Positions 1 to 11,328 of a stretch of DNA of 64,000 nt are shown piece after piece. Source of the stretch: Diabrotica undecimpunctata (lineage: Eukaryota; Arthropoda; Insecta; Coleoptera; Chrysomelidae); the NCBI RefSeq assembly GCF_040954645.1, contig NC_092806.1, forward strand, positions 22,779,644-22,843,643. Reading direction: 5' to 3'. The translations under genes and the position numbers were made by a program. Position 1 is the stretch's first letter, and the number at the start of each line of letters is the position of its first letter. Under the pieces are notes generated by a model. The model worked only from the letters and a program-made list of their open reading frames with translations. It was not told the origin of the DNA and did no database searches.

Positions 1-999
1 CCTGCGAGCGGGGCAAGGCTTACTGATTCCACTAGTCTGGACTGACTGGTTCCGCCCTCGCGGATTTACAAGAGGGTAGGGATATTTTGGGAGGAAGGGG
101 ATTAAGATTTCTCGGTCTCAGGTCCTGCAAAGAGTAAGAGGCTATGGGCTTACGTTAGAAGCCAGAGCACTGCATAAGCGGAAATGTGTATCTCTTCTAG
201 TCTCTACCTGTAACGGCCGGGAATAACAAAAAAAACAAATTTTGAGTTTACGATGTATTAAATAGACTGTACACTACAAAATATCAGTTATGACCAATAA
301 TGTTTCGATCAGGCGCGAAGGGAGACGAGAAGAGACAAAGCAAGGAATTAAAGGGCGGACAATTCCGTATCGTTAGATATACCTTGGGTTAGTATATAGA
401 TTTTAGTTACCTTCGCGTATTTAGGCTCTAGCTAATGAATACGCCTCCAGTCCTACAGGGATTTGAGATCGCGAACTTTCGAATCTCCAGATACCGGCAC
501 TTCTTCGTCACACCGTCCCGTCGAGTTACAACAGTGCGCCCCGATCGCCGCGCCTCTCACGTGGGCCACTCTCGGGCGCCGCGCTCTTACTGGACTTTTG
601 ACCAACTTCTGTTTGTTTTTATCTATTGCCAACTCGTACCTTAGATTCTTTTGTCACGTCCGAAGTGGAGATTTGTTTCTACGTTTTCGCTGATTATGCC
701 ATCTATTCCATGTGTTAAACTGGATCACGCTATGTAAAACTTCTTAGTCAGCTCAATTCTTGTCACTTGTTTAACAATTGTAACGTACCTTGTATTAATT
801 TCCAACAAGGTCTAAGTGTCGTAATTTTTTAAACATTCAGGCTTGTGTTAAACTGGGTCAATTGTTTTGTTTTTAATTTGAAATGTATACGTTAAACTGT
901 GTCGAATTTATTCTTTAATAATTTGGAATATATAATAATTACTTAAATAATTATTACTCTTTACTAGGCTAATTATCCCTTAATTTTTTCTTCTTTATT
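1..999. other. Unclassified segment, partly GC-rich
   Basis: No gene is recognised here. Bases 1-240 and 300-620 are richer in G and C than the rest of the window. The short open frames over 435-693 look like by-products of this composition. The phrase TGTTAAACTGG occurs near 713 and 844, with a related TTAAACTGTGTC near 894, which suggests a weak internal repeat. The GC-rich part could be the LTR or 5' region of a retroelement, but no terminal repeat or primer site is visible. Confidence 0.3.
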
Positions 1000-1195
1000 T
1001 CCTTGCTATGTTTACATTACACTTTTTATCCAACATTATGCCTAGATATTTTGCTTGGTTTGACCATTCAATTGGGATATCGAATAGTGATGATACCCCA
1101 TTTGGTCTGGTTTTCCCTTTTTTTGGTACATGACAACCTGTGTTTTGTCAGGGTTGACAGCTAGGATTCCAATATAGTAATTTTCTACATGTTTT
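1000..1195 (-). pseudogene. Jockey-type LINE reverse transcriptase scrap
   Basis: On the minus strand this reads as the stretch just after the catalytic YADD block of a Jockey-clade reverse transcriptase. The motif AVNPDKTQVVMY is visible, followed after a frameshift by AKYLGIMLDKKC, which is the usual KYLGV-LD block. The order and spacing fit a LINE pol. The piece is about 60 codons long, has no catalytic residues left and is broken by a frameshift near 1080. Both ends are truncated. The family call rests on the NPDKT...KYLG-LD pair; the exact clade is uncertain. Confidence 0.6.
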
Positions 1196-1880
1196 TTTCC
1201 AACGTAAATCGAATAAAGCCATCTAAAAAACGTAATACCAAATGTCAGAGACACTTTAGTTTTGTTATAAATAAATTTATTTATTTATTCTCTAGTCGTC
1301 AGAGCCAAAAAGTTACTAAACCTAATACGAACAAGCTGAATTTTTTTGAGAATTATAAATTTTGGGACCCCAAAAAATTCGACATTTTTTAATTTTGATA
1401 TTTCTCTTCTTCATTTTTAAAGATCAGTCTTTAAAATCTATGTAATGAAATTTCAGTTTGGATATTTGGACAACAAATGTGAGGCGTTTGAAATATGCCT
1501 AAAAATGCAGTCCTCATTTTCCTTGACGTGCAAAGTTTCATACCATAGGTTTTGCAGATTGGGTTTTAAGAATGGAAATTCCATAGAATCTGGTTAGTTT
1601 CAAAAGTAATGCATTTTTTTGATCTCATGAGAATCGTAAATATTGGCAAAAATCATGCAACGTTTATTTATTTAACACTTTTATAGCAAATGACTTTATT
1701 TGCGACAAAAAGCAAAAACTGTATAAGAAAGCTTCACAAAATCCTTTTAAACTTTTGTTGATAGATCACTTTAATCAAAAGATATCGAATTTTTACCGTC
1801 GAATTGATAGATACAAATTTTTTTTGGAATTGAAAGAGACAGAAAACAAAATCCGAAAGTAGTTACTAAATATCTGAGGG
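1196..1880. other. AT-rich stretch without a recognised gene
   Basis: I see no coding motif, tandem array or inverted repeat that I can name. The left end of the piggyBac element that follows should lie in or before this segment, but I could not find a TTAA-adjacent terminal repeat. Confidence 0.3.
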
Positions 1881-1992
1881 GATTGCAGTTAGTAAATGGC
1901 GAAACAAGAAAGAGGTTCTTTTCCTGTCAACGGAGTTTGATGAAGAAATGGTAGAGACACAAACAAAAAGAGGAAACATTTGTACAGAAACC

Positions 1993-2063
1993 AAAGGCTA
2001 AATACAACGCAATATGTCCGGCATAAAAAGGCTAACTAAATACAACGCAAATATGTCCGGCAT
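1993..2063 (+). repeat. Short tandem duplication inside the piggyBac gene
   Basis: A segment running from AAAGGCTA to ATATGTCCGGCAT occurs twice, at about 1993-2024 and 2027-2063. The copies differ by small indels. It repeats the residues NMSGI next to the catalytic region and lies in the decayed gene. Confidence 0.7.
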
Positions 2064-2206
2064 TGATCGACAGGATTAAATGCTTTCATACTATTTAAGT
2101 GAGAGGAAGACTTTGAGATGGTATAAGATGCTCGGAATATATTTTTTGTTGATCAACAGCTTTCTTTTATTCAAAAGAGCTTCACCAGTAAAACTTACAT
2201 ATTATA

Positions 2207-3760
2207 CACTCATAGACAAAAATATGGAATATTTTGGAATTTTCCAATTTTTGTTTTGTCAAAATGAATTCTGGTCAATCAAGTCATTTATTGTAAAATA
2301 GAGTTTATTTTAACAATGTTTGTAAACAATTTTAAGTTTTTATGCAGAAAAAATTGCGAAAAAAATCAATGTTTAATATTAGGTAAATAAGGTTGTTTTA
2401 CTCTAAACTTAAATGATAATTTAAATTGCTTAAACAAGTCGTTTTAGTTGAAAGATGTGCATGATCAGTAACGAGTATTCCCCCTTCTAGCTCTTATTAC
2501 TGCTTGCATCTTTCTCAGCATGCTTGCAAGTAAATTTTGGACATATCTTTGGAAAATTGCAGCAAGCCGAAGCTGCTCTATCGTATTAGGAACAAGATTT
2601 CTTTTTCGTATGCTGCGTTTTAGGTGATCCCACATGTGCTCTATTGGATTTAAATCCGGGCTAAATGGTGGCCAATCCAATCTTCGAATTTGGACATCAT
2701 CAAGATAATTACTCACTATGGCAGCGGTATGTGGTCGAGCATTATCGTGCATTAACGTGAATCTTTCATATCCAATGTAACCAACATATGACAAAACATG
2801 ATCTTGCAGGATGTTTTAAACGTAAGAATCACCAGTTATCCGTCCAATTACTTCCACAAGTGCAATACGTACCTCCTAACTAATACCTTCTCAAATAATT
2901 ATGCCATCAACTCACTATGCATCAAACTAACAGTCTGGGCGAGACTGCAGCTGGCGAATCGTTCTCCAACTCTTCTGTAGAGATAGTTTTGACCATCTGG
3001 CTTCCATAATAGGATTCTGATCTTATAGTGAAGAGAACGTTTTTCCAGTTGTCGATATTCCACTAAATATGTATTCTGGCAAATTCCAAACGACGAGCTT
3101 TATGATTTTGGAAGAGACGTGGAACATTGGCGGGGCATCGGGGCTTTAAGTTTGCTTCTTTTGATCTTCGTCTAACTGTTTGTGAACTTACATTAACTTG
3201 TCTAACATTTAATAGTTCATTTCTGAGGTTCATCGATGTCAATGAACGATTTCGTGTAGAATTAAGAACCAAAAAAACGGTCATCAATTGCGGTTGTGCA
3301 TCTTGGGCGTCCTTGACCAGGCCTTCGTGAAAAAATTTCCTGTTTCGCGTTACATTTTTAGAGTATTCGAAATTATAGATTTAGTTTTTGTGCATATCCT
3401 TCCTCGTACAAAATTACAATATGTGCTACTTGGGCTTCATAGCAGTGTCGAATTGGTGGGATAATTGTTTTAAACTTAGTTAAATCAAAACAATATTTAA
3501 TTGAACTTAATAAATTAAACTAAAAATAACCGAATTAGTATGATTTTTCCTTTACGTGAAGAAGGTTTTTATGATGAAATGTACGAATGACACTAACCAC
3601 TGAATAAACGTCAAAATAAACATCAAAATATTTCAAACCAGTTGAGTACATCAGCCTACTATATGAGTATTATCAATAATCTAAAATTATTTTGAAATAA
3701 TAGTGACTACAAAAAAAAATTGGAAAATTCCAAAATATTCGATATTTTTGTCCATGAGTT
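2207..3760 (-). mobile_element. Tc1-type transposon nested in piggyBac
   Basis: The ends form terminal inverted repeats of about 46 bp. Reading inward, the left begins CACTCATAGACAAAAATATG and the right (reverse complement) AACTCATGGACAAAAATATC, and the match continues through GAATATTTTGGAATTTTCC. A TA dinucleotide sits directly outside each end (2205-2206 and 3761-3762), as expected for Tc1/mariner insertion. The element is about 1.55 kb, a normal Tc1 length, and encodes a decayed transposase on the minus strand. It interrupts a piggyBac transposase gene, so it is younger than that copy. Confidence 0.88.
2465..3330 (-). pseudogene. Tc1-like DD34E transposase, broken
   Basis: The N-terminal part (3287-3063) has the paired helix-turn-helix end, with SSQTVRRRSKEANLKPRCP and HKARRLEFARIH. 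The C-terminal part (2794-2465) has the second catalytic Asp in LMHDNARPHTA and the Glu in SPDLNPIEHMWDHLKR. Counting gives 34 residues between them, the Tc1 DD34E spacing. The middle (about 3062-2795) is frameshifted; WRNFN/NWKNVLF-like and RRVGERFA stretches can be seen, but the first catalytic Asp of the usual FTDES motif is not intact. The protein therefore cannot be made from this copy. It sits inside the TIRs described for 2207-3760. Confidence 0.85.
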
Positions 3761-4242
3761 TAATTACCGTTTGGAAATTATAAAGACGTTGTTATCGGAA
3801 AAATCTTTACCACCTACGCGCAAGTTGGACACTACGCATTTACCTAGCAAGTTGAACAGAACGCATAGAAGAAGATGTAGTGAATGCAGCAAACAAAAGA
3901 TTCGAACGTATTCCCAATACAATTGTTCTTCATGCAAAGGAGAACCAGGGCTTTGTTTACAAAATTGCTTTGCAGAATATCACAAAAGATTATAGATATT
4001 GTATTTTTATGTTTTGCTTTTTTTGTGTGCAATATCTTTTTTTTTAATAAATGTTCGTTTAGTGTCTGTTGTATCATTTTAGTCTTAAAATTTCAGTAAA
4101 TATGAGGGACGCACTCCGTGTGGCCCTATTCCAAAAAGCCTTTTTGTTGTATGAAAACAAATATTTAAAATGTATTTAAATACCCTTACATTCAAATATT
4201 TAGCATTGTCAAGTTTCGGCCTCAGGTAAACATCTAATATAA

Positions 4243-4265
4243 TTGGTTGGCACTGAATGTGTTAA
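4243..4265 (-). repeat. Right terminal repeat of the piggyBac element
   Basis: The sequence TTGGTTGGCACTGAATGTG runs directly into TTAA at 4262-4265. Read inward it is TTAA then CACATTCAGTGCCAACC, in the style of piggyBac terminal repeats. It lies about 270 bp after the end of the piggyBac coding remnant in the expected orientation. Confidence 0.6.
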
Positions 4266-4377
4266 CTCTAGTATTTGTAATAGATATTCACCTTTCTGCT
4301 GAAAGGTTAATATGTAGTATTTTTGTGTAGAACTATATTTTTTATTTAAACAATTAAAACAATATTACAAATTACAA

Positions 4378-4549
4378 ATTGGTAAATGCCAAATTATTCC
4401 CAGTTAAAACTAAAACTATTAATAATTTTAAGAAAACGTTATTCTTATGCATTTGAAAAATTGGTAAATGCCAAATTATTCACTATTCCAAGTTAAAACT
4501 AAAATTATTAATAATTTTAAGACAACGTTATTCTTATGCATTTAAAAAA
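4378..4549. repeat. Tandem duplication of about 85 bp, two copies
   Basis: Copy one begins near 4378 and copy two near 4460. Each starts ATTGGTAAATGCCAAATTAT and ends with CGTTATTCTTATGCATTT. The second copy has an 8-bp addition (ACTATTCC region) and a few substitutions. No coding content is seen. The rest of 4266-5100 shows no recognisable gene. Confidence 0.8.
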
Positions 4550-5117
4550 GTTCTTGAAGGATAATTTAAGCACATCCTTCATTTTTTGCCACCTACATAT
4601 TATCCCTATGGGTGTCTATATATTAGTGGCTTTGCATTCCCGTCTTCTGACATTTAAATCGACTGAAGACCTTTGAGACATGAATAATGTCACTCCAGAC
4701 ATTAATTCTACCGATATGCTTATACCAGTGATGTGAATGTCATTGCTCAGTGCGTTCTTTATTATACTTGATATTTTTCAAAAGAGTAAACGTCACTACA
4801 CGGGAGAGGGTTTGCGTAAGCACTTTGAGGGGTGAATTTTTAAGGCTTTAGGCAAATAATCAATATGTCCTTTGATGTTTTAGGAGTGTACATAAGTTAG
4901 ATTTTTTTTGTTTATTTTACCTTTTTAATTGCTAGAAAGTTTGTACTTTACATGCTTGCTAAAATTCTCTGAAATCATTTAAGAGAGATAGAATTAAAAT
5001 ACTCGGTAATACAACAGTATCAAAGAAAAAACATATATTATATATTGAAAGTTAAGATTGGCGAATGGATTTAGTATCCGCAGTCATATAAACACAAACA
5101 AACAACAACAACTCATG

Positions 5118-5835
5118 AAGAAAGTTAAAAAAAGAAGAGGATATAGAATGATGAAGAAAGAAAAGAAAGATGACCTACAAAGATTAATTAAAGAATTCGA
5201 AGATACGGCGCTCATATATAACCTGGAAATCTCAACAGAGAAAACTAAAACGATAGTGATATCAGCGGAACCGAGACGATGCGATGGAAACTGAAGTGAT
5301 GGAAGCTGAATACTTGGGAATAAAATTGTCAAGCTACAGAAAAGTGGAAGAAAAAGTACAAAAACAAGTGAACATGGCAAACAGAGCAGCAGGATGTCTC
5401 AACAACACAATCTGTAGAAACAAATACCTCACAACGGAAACGAAAACCAGGATATATAAATCAACAATAAGACCGATGATGACGTACACAGCGGAAACAA
5501 GAGCAGATACGGCGAAAACACAAAGACTACTGGAAACAACAGAAATGAAAGTCTTACGAAAAATAACAAACAAACTCTAAGAGACAGAGTAAGAAGTGAG
5601 GAAATACGAACGAGATGTGGTATAGAGGAAATAAACGCGTGGACCAACAGAAGAAAAGTGGAATGGAATCAACACATCGAAAGAATGACAGAAAATATAA
5701 TAGTACCAATCATTGGAACGACCGAGGAAAAGATGGTCAGACAACGTCAATTGAGGCTAAAAACCGAAGTAAAACAGGCATTTTACCTATTTATAAAGTA
5801 GGAAGAAGAAGAAGAAACAACAACAACAATATAAC
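5118..5835 (+). pseudogene. RTE-like LINE 3' end, truncated and frameshifted
   Basis: Three consecutive frames give the C-terminal part of a LINE reverse transcriptase. They are LEISTEKTKTIVIS near 5225-5265; then MEAEYLGIKLSS and the block from YKSTIRPMMTYTAETRADT to TTEMKVLRKI (5284-5577); and then RCGIEEINAWTNRRKVEWN and HIERMTENI (about 5590-5700). The order matches the post-catalytic thumb and C-terminal region of RTE/CR1-like LINEs, where an intact copy would have EYLG, then LLYG/TYTAET, then LR-I. At least two frameshifts are present and the 5' part, including FADD, is missing. The copy ends in an (AAG/AAC)n-rich tail near 5800-5835, typical of a LINE 3' end. Confidence 0.72.
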
Positions 5836-5839
5836 TGTG

Positions 5840-6825
5840 TGATGGTCAGATACTTATAAGCACTATCGCTGCACATATGTAAAAACACTGGGCTTTAGCG
5901 AATAGTATTTCGACAATTACCTCACAAAAGACACACTAGACTAAGAAGATTGAGAAGAAAGAGATTTGAGGCTTTTCTTGGGTGGGTTAGAACTCAAAGA
6001 GAAAAATCATCATAGTCTTGCCTATAACGACTTAGTAAATGAAACAATTTTTTTATAACGATTTATTCTTAGTAGATTTGGGGAATGCAATGGGCGCCAT
6101 AAAGAATATGTGAAAGTTATAAATAAATCAATACAAAGGGTACCCCAACATCCTTTAGATAAGCAAAATATCCTCACTCTCAGAATTTAATTTTTTAAAT
6201 TTTTTACATTCTGGTGAATTTCCTTGAAGAAGCGTAAAGCTTAAATAAGGTTAAAACTCTGGTTCCATTCTGTTGAATAAAGAATAAAACTTAACCCGCC
6301 AGTATTTTTAATTAAATTAAATTGGAAAAATTTAATTTAATTGAAAAAATTAGTTCAGGTTGTATCGACCTCAAAAAATATGAATAACCCTGCAAAAACC
6401 CTTAAAATCCTGGAAAAAACTTGATTTTTAAATGTGCTGAAGAACTTAGTTACTTCAAATTATATATAACCTATAAAAGAACTTTGATTTGATCTATTTT
6501 AAAGTCTATAAAATAAAGAAAATCACCAGTAGACCATAAAAATCTAGTTTTTCCGCTTTTTGAAAATTGCACACTTTACAGAAAAATCTGCAAAAAAGCA
6601 AGAATATAGTCTTTAATACAATACACAAAATAAAAAAAAATTAAACCAGTAAACCTCTTCAAAAATAAGGTTAACGGTTTTTTAGAAAAAAAAATTATAT
6701 TCTGTACACTTAACCTACGAGTCCACAAAAAATAGACACGTTTTTTAAAAGACTAAACTATGTGTGTGCATTTTTTTTTAATTTTTCAATTTATTGCATC
6801 CTACCCAACAAATAAAAATGAAAAC
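5840..6825. other. AT-rich stretch without a recognised gene
   Basis: No coding motif or repeat that I can name. Simple A- and T-runs are common. Confidence 0.3.
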
Positions 6826-6829
6826 TGAC

Positions 6830-8765
6830 ATTTTTGGTGTTAGTAGAAGGGGGAGGACAATGTCGGGTTACTATTGCGCTGGCGCCATTAAAATTATTTG
6901 CAAGTATGTGGTTTCTTCCTGGCTTTGGTATCATGATAATATGGGCTTCTTTTCATTGGTTTGGAAAGAGCCTGTATCTTAGTATTGCGTTTGGTCTCTT
7001 TGTCAGATATACAATTGCTTTCGAAGGAAGATACTTTAGTGCTCTGTTAGTGACTTTGTCTGAATCAGGTGCTTTTTTGGTGAACTTAACTGGTGAACTA
7101 CTGATCAGTTGACTTATTTCTCTTGGTGATGTGGGATTATTATTTCTTCTTGTTCTTCGGCCGTTTCCAGTTCGGTTTCTTCGAGTTCTTCAAGTGGAAG
7201 TATATGTCTTCGTCTTGGTTATAATTTAATGTACACTCTCTATCAATAGTTTTTCTCATAACCTTGGTTTTCTCTTCTACAGAGTTGACGATTCTGTTTT
7301 TTCCGTGTGAGTGAGTAAATGGATTTTCTTTCGTTTCTTTAAAACTGCCATATTTCTTACATATTTCGGCATCACTTCTACATTTATTTTACGTAATTGT
7401 CACACTTTTGACTTCTATGTTTTATTAGTGCCTGTTAGACTTTGATTCAGTCGGTTAACCCTATTTTTATTTTCCTGATTTCTTGTTCTTTTGCCTCTCA
7501 CTTTGGCCCTCTTACTTTCCCTTATTATTTCTTTTATTTCCTGATTAATGTATCTAAATCTTTCAATGTAAATTTCATATTCTTCTTTAGTAGTACTATT
7601 TCTTACTTCTTCTTTTATGACGTTTTCGGGCTCTTGGAATTTTTTCTCTATTTCTCGTGGATTTTCAATTGTCGGAACTTTTCCAATTACTATCTTTACT
7701 GGTTATTTGAAGTCAGACACTTCGTTTTCTTCCTTTTCCTTGTTGTTTTGTTATCTTTTTCACATGTGCCTAGTTCTCGGAATACAGAGTTGTGCTCTCC
7801 TGATCCTTCGTTTAAAGTTTGATTGTCTGCTTGTAGTCTTAGATTTTTAGCCACTATTATATACAAATGGGTTGGTAGAGCATTTTCTGAAAAGTAGGTT
7901 GGTTCGATGGGCTCAATTGCCATGGTGTCGTCTTTGTTCACTAGATAATGTTTCAATATTCTTCCGTTTCTTTTTGTAGCTCTATCATTCCAGTTAGGGG
8001 ATCGAGCATATAGGTCTCTTAATATTATGGACAGTTCTTCTATGTTCAGGAGCGCATTTAGGTCGTCGTTTTTTAAAGGATCTGTTGGCCTTACATATGC
8101 TGAAGCGATCCTAATGTCACATTGTGTCATCCAGACTTTTATTGCCGTTGCTTCCATAGTGGTTGAGCCTGGCGTCTGTTGTAATATGTACGGTTTACTC
8201 CTTTTCTCACCATGATAGCAGTTTCTCCTGAATTTACTCTGTAGTCGTTCCTATATATGTGTACCTTGAAACGATGTTAATGGGATGAGTTAGTTTAGTT
8301 TCTTGTAATACTACGACGTTCAGTTCGTATCTGTTTATTAGTTCGTACAGGACGTTTGCATTTCTTCTTATGTCACCTGCGTTCCTGGAGCCTACTGGAA
8401 CTAGTGACTTCTAGCTTGCTACCTTAGTTCAGTGCTATTTTTACATTTTTGATCGCTTCATTTACCGTTTTTATGACTAGCTCCTCTAGCATCGTAGCCA
8501 GGCCTTTTTGTTGTTCTTTTAAGATTTGTATGGTCGAGTCTGTTGCTAGGTTTTGTATGGGTATAATTATTTTAGCATACAATTATCCATTTTTTCTTTT
8601 AGGTTGTTGTGTTCTGTTTTCTTGTTGTATTGTTGTTTGTCTAAGTCTTCTCCAGGTAGGTATCCTTGGGCATCTCCTATAACTTGTCAGGTGTTGTCCT
8701 TGGAGTTTATATGCTTTTGCATTATTTATCCTCTACTGTTAAATGGACCAGTTGCGAATTTCTAG
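6830..8765 (-). pseudogene. Jockey-type LINE: ORF1 tail, endonuclease, RT start
   Basis: Reading on the minus strand from about 8765 down: a gag-like C-terminal tail is followed by the start of an AP-like endonuclease, with VGSRNAGDIRRNANVLYEL and VVLQETKLTHP (about 8400-8270). Next is the middle of that domain, IRIASAYVRPTDP, then a degenerate GD-NARSPNWNDRATKRNGR block and a PTY...PTHLYIIVAKNL block (8157-7850) in one 153-codon open frame. A frameshifted linker follows. The N-terminal RT region has SPVKFTKKAPDSDKVTNRAL and then EAHIIMIPKPG (about 7100-6880). The copy stops before the catalytic FADD motif, so it is truncated at its 3' end as well as mutated. Opposite-strand open frames here are shadows. 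Confidence 0.75.
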
Positions 8766-8774
8766 TACCGGTCA

Positions 8775-9883
8775 TAGCATCAAAGTTAGGTAGTTATAAA
8801 AGATATTCGGTGTGATGACCATTAGTCTCTGTGCATAAATAAGCTCTTTTACCTAGAGAACGTCGAATTCTTGTCACCAACGTATGAATAATAATGTGTA
8901 TTATGTACATTAAAAATTCCATTTTTATGAATGTACTTCTTCGCAAAACAAAATGTAAAAAATTCATTTCTTTAGCGAATTCTTCACGGGCAGGAAAATC
9001 TCTTTGTAGCCATTCTCGTACCTTTGTAAAATAAAAACGATATACATTTACGTTGTGTGAGATATTTCTTTCGGAATAATAATTTTGAAATTATAGAATA
9101 CATGGCAAATAGTCTTTGAACGCTAATGTCTGAATTTTCCTCAACTTCCATTAAAATATCATCTTCGTGTGCTGCTGTTACATTATCATGTCGCCCTGCT
9201 TTATTATTTTTTGGTATCACTAAACCTGTTTCTTTTAATCGTTGACGAAGAGCTGTAAATGTTGATTGAGTGAAATGCTCATGATTAGGAAATTTTGTAG
9301 CGTATCTACGTTGTGCTGCTCCAGCGTTACATTTCATTTTACAATAAACTAAATGCATATCATCATATTTTTTATTATTTAGAACCATTTTTGTTGAATT
9401 GAAATTGCATTGAAAATGCCACAAAGTAAAAAACTGAAAGATAAACTTCGAGAAACTGGCAACAATTTCAAATCAATTTTTCTAGAAAACGGTGCCGACT
9501 TAAAGTTAGAGTTATAATCTTTTAGTACTAGAATACCTGAAACTGTAATACTCTAGTGTCACAAATGCTTAAAATTAAAGACAACAAAGTTATGCGTTAA
9601 AATACCCGAACGCGTTGACCTACCCAAAACGGACGCCTATGAGCGGTACTAAAAATTAGCAATTGATGGAATCGATTCAGCTCTGGAGATTAAATAATCG
9701 CACAATTTTTCGTTATTTTAAATACAAGCGTTCTAGGGGTATTTCAAAAAAACTTATTACAAGGCGCTATCTTCAAACTCCCATAGGAAGCATTTTCGGA
9801 CTAGGAGAATTGGATTAAATCATCTTAAAATTATCTAAGGAATCTCTAGTCTTCGTTTGTTAGCAGAGTTTCTGGACACCCTG
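8775..9883 (-). mobile_element. DUF4817-type Tc1/mariner-superfamily remnant
   Basis: The right end is CACCCTG followed by TA (9884-9885); read inward this is TACAGGGTGTCCAGAAACTC, a common start for insect Tc1/mariner-superfamily elements. About 460 bp of non-coding end sequence precedes a gene starting at 9424. The left part appears lost where the Jockey LINE begins near 8765. Confidence 0.6.
8840..9424 (-). pseudogene. Transposase with DUF4817-like helix-turn-helix, broken
   Basis: The frame starting near 9424 reads DMHLVYCKMKCNAGAAQRRY, then ATKFPNHEHFTQSTFTALRQ and RLKETGLVIPKNN. This is the helix-turn-helix region found ahead of the DDE domain in many insect transposases of the Tc1/mariner superfamily, and it resembles the gene at 37896. 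After about 110 codons the frame is disrupted. Further down, in another frame, KNGIFNVHNTHYYS appears at about 8910-8870, which matches the block just after the first catalytic residue. The catalytic Asp itself is not recognisable. The remainder is absent. Confidence 0.65.
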
Positions 9884-10881
9884 TATATCGTGTGTTGTTA
9901 TTTAGCATAGTAAAGTGTATTAGCCTTTAATTCTGAACTACAATAATTTAAGTTTAAATTATGCTACATCATGCGGAAATAGGAATGTTCAATTTATCAT
10001 GCATTACTCGAATTAAAAGTGTTAGCTTCAGCGACCAATATTGCGTTCATTTTTATTCAGCCATCACGACTGTCATAATCTCAATCCACCAAATGAATAT
10101 ATTTTCTTGAACACCATTTATCACACTTTTTCATTTCTGCGCGGTTACAAACAAACAAGATAAATTACAGACGATTATTAACTACATGGGAACAGTATTT
10201 TATGTGCACAAATTACGACAGTTTGATAACAGCATCGTTTTTCTAACATCTAGATTCAACAGGATATACCCTGACAGAATTTCTCTCAATTTTTATTTAT
10301 AATTTATAAAAAAGGTAAGCTTGTCCTAATAAAGTTTTTAGCTTGTCCGAACGTTTGTTATTGGATTTTTCCATTAACAAACTTTGTTTTTATTATGTCT
10401 ATCACATACCGGTTAATTATTTTTATCCAATTAATGTGAATGTGTAATTTTTGTGTAGGTATACTATAAACCAAGCGATCAATCGTCGGCTTAGTGACAC
10501 AAAAATGTAACTATACCCGGTTCACAATTTGTTGATAGCTCACTACAAGTTTAACCCTAATTAGAAAACTGAAATACAGAGAGGATAGGTAATACGATAT
10601 AATAGTAAAAACTAACCTAAAACTGACGGTTTAAGACGTTTTCGACTAACCCACCTTATATCTGAAGGAATACAATACCTTATAATCCTATTGCGGGGGT
10701 ATTTTGAATGGTTAGAGATGAACGACCAGTGTCGTAGAGTATATGATTGAAACATTTATTTGAACTAAATAAATATATTTTTTAAATTGTACTTATGTAA
10801 ATTGTATTTTTTAATAAAACTTATTTATTTTATTCAAAAATAAAAAGTTTCTTGCCATTTGTAAAAGATACATTTATTTAA
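9884..10881. other. Stretch without a recognised gene
   Basis: No coding motif seen. A TGACACAAAAATGTAACT motif at 10496-10513 recurs near 13388-13543 and is treated as a separate finding. Confidence 0.3.
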
Positions 10882-10885
10882 TTAA

Positions 10886-11271
10886 GGAAAAAGGCGCCAA
10901 ATGTCACCTGGCAAAATTTCCAATGTGTTTTAAATGTATCCATTATTTTCGAATCCGGAGAAAACTAATAAATATTTTTGAAAAATTTAAACGCATAATG
11001 AAAGATTACATTATTACTCAGGGCAGAAAGTCCCTGAAAACTTCTACAATGTTTATTTTAATATGTTATGTAACAGGGGTGAAAATAAAAGAGAAAATAT
11101 AGTATAATTTTTAATTAAAAATATTGCATGCAAAAGAAACTTTTTATTATTTCATTCTGCCTTTAAATTTTTCAAAAATGCTTTTTAGTTTTCTCAGGAT
11201 TTGAAAAAAAAAATGGATACATTTAAAACACATTGAACATTTTGACAGGCGACATTTTGCGCCTTTCCCCT
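10886..11271. mobile_element. Foldback MITE with TTAA at both ends
   Basis: The two arms are inverted copies of about 115 bp. The left arm runs GGAAAAAGGCGCC, then ATGTCACCTGGCAAAATTTC, then GTGTTTTAAATGTATCC. The right arm reverse complement is AGGGGAAAGGCGC, then ATGTCGCCTGTCAAAATG, then the same GTGTTTTAAATGTATCC. TTAA lies directly outside each end (10882-10885 and 11272-11275), the target site of piggyBac-type elements. The 386-bp length and lack of coding sequence fit a non-autonomous element moved by such a transposase. Confidence 0.75.
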
Positions 11272-11328
11272 TTAATACCTTACGATTACAACTACTATTA
11301 CTTACCTTATATAATTACGATTAGAAAA

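Larger units (their letters stand above)
1881..3995 (+). pseudogene. piggyBac transposase C-terminal half, split by a Tc1 element
   Basis: The left part (about 1906-2206) reads VLFLSTEFDEEMVETQ, then NMSGIDRQD, then MLSYYLSERKTLRWYK. This is the piggyBac stretch containing the third catalytic Asp, followed by the SRKT-RRWY block. The right part (3763-3993) gives the Cys-rich C-terminal domain: CSEC near the start, then CSSC, then CLQNCFAEYH. A Tc1-type element at 2207-3760 separates them. Beyond the duplicated TA the two halves are in the same frame, so the insertion explains the split. Other damage is a stop in place of a likely Gln just before MLSYY, an earlier TAA, and a 30-37 bp duplication that repeats NMSGI. 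The N-terminal half is missing. DDE transposases of this family cut and paste at TTAA. Confidence 0.82.

Noticed and set aside
7442..7850. 126-codon plus-strand open frame rich in Phe and Ser
   Set aside because: It is antisense to a Jockey linker and RT start with recognisable motifs, so it is a shadow frame.
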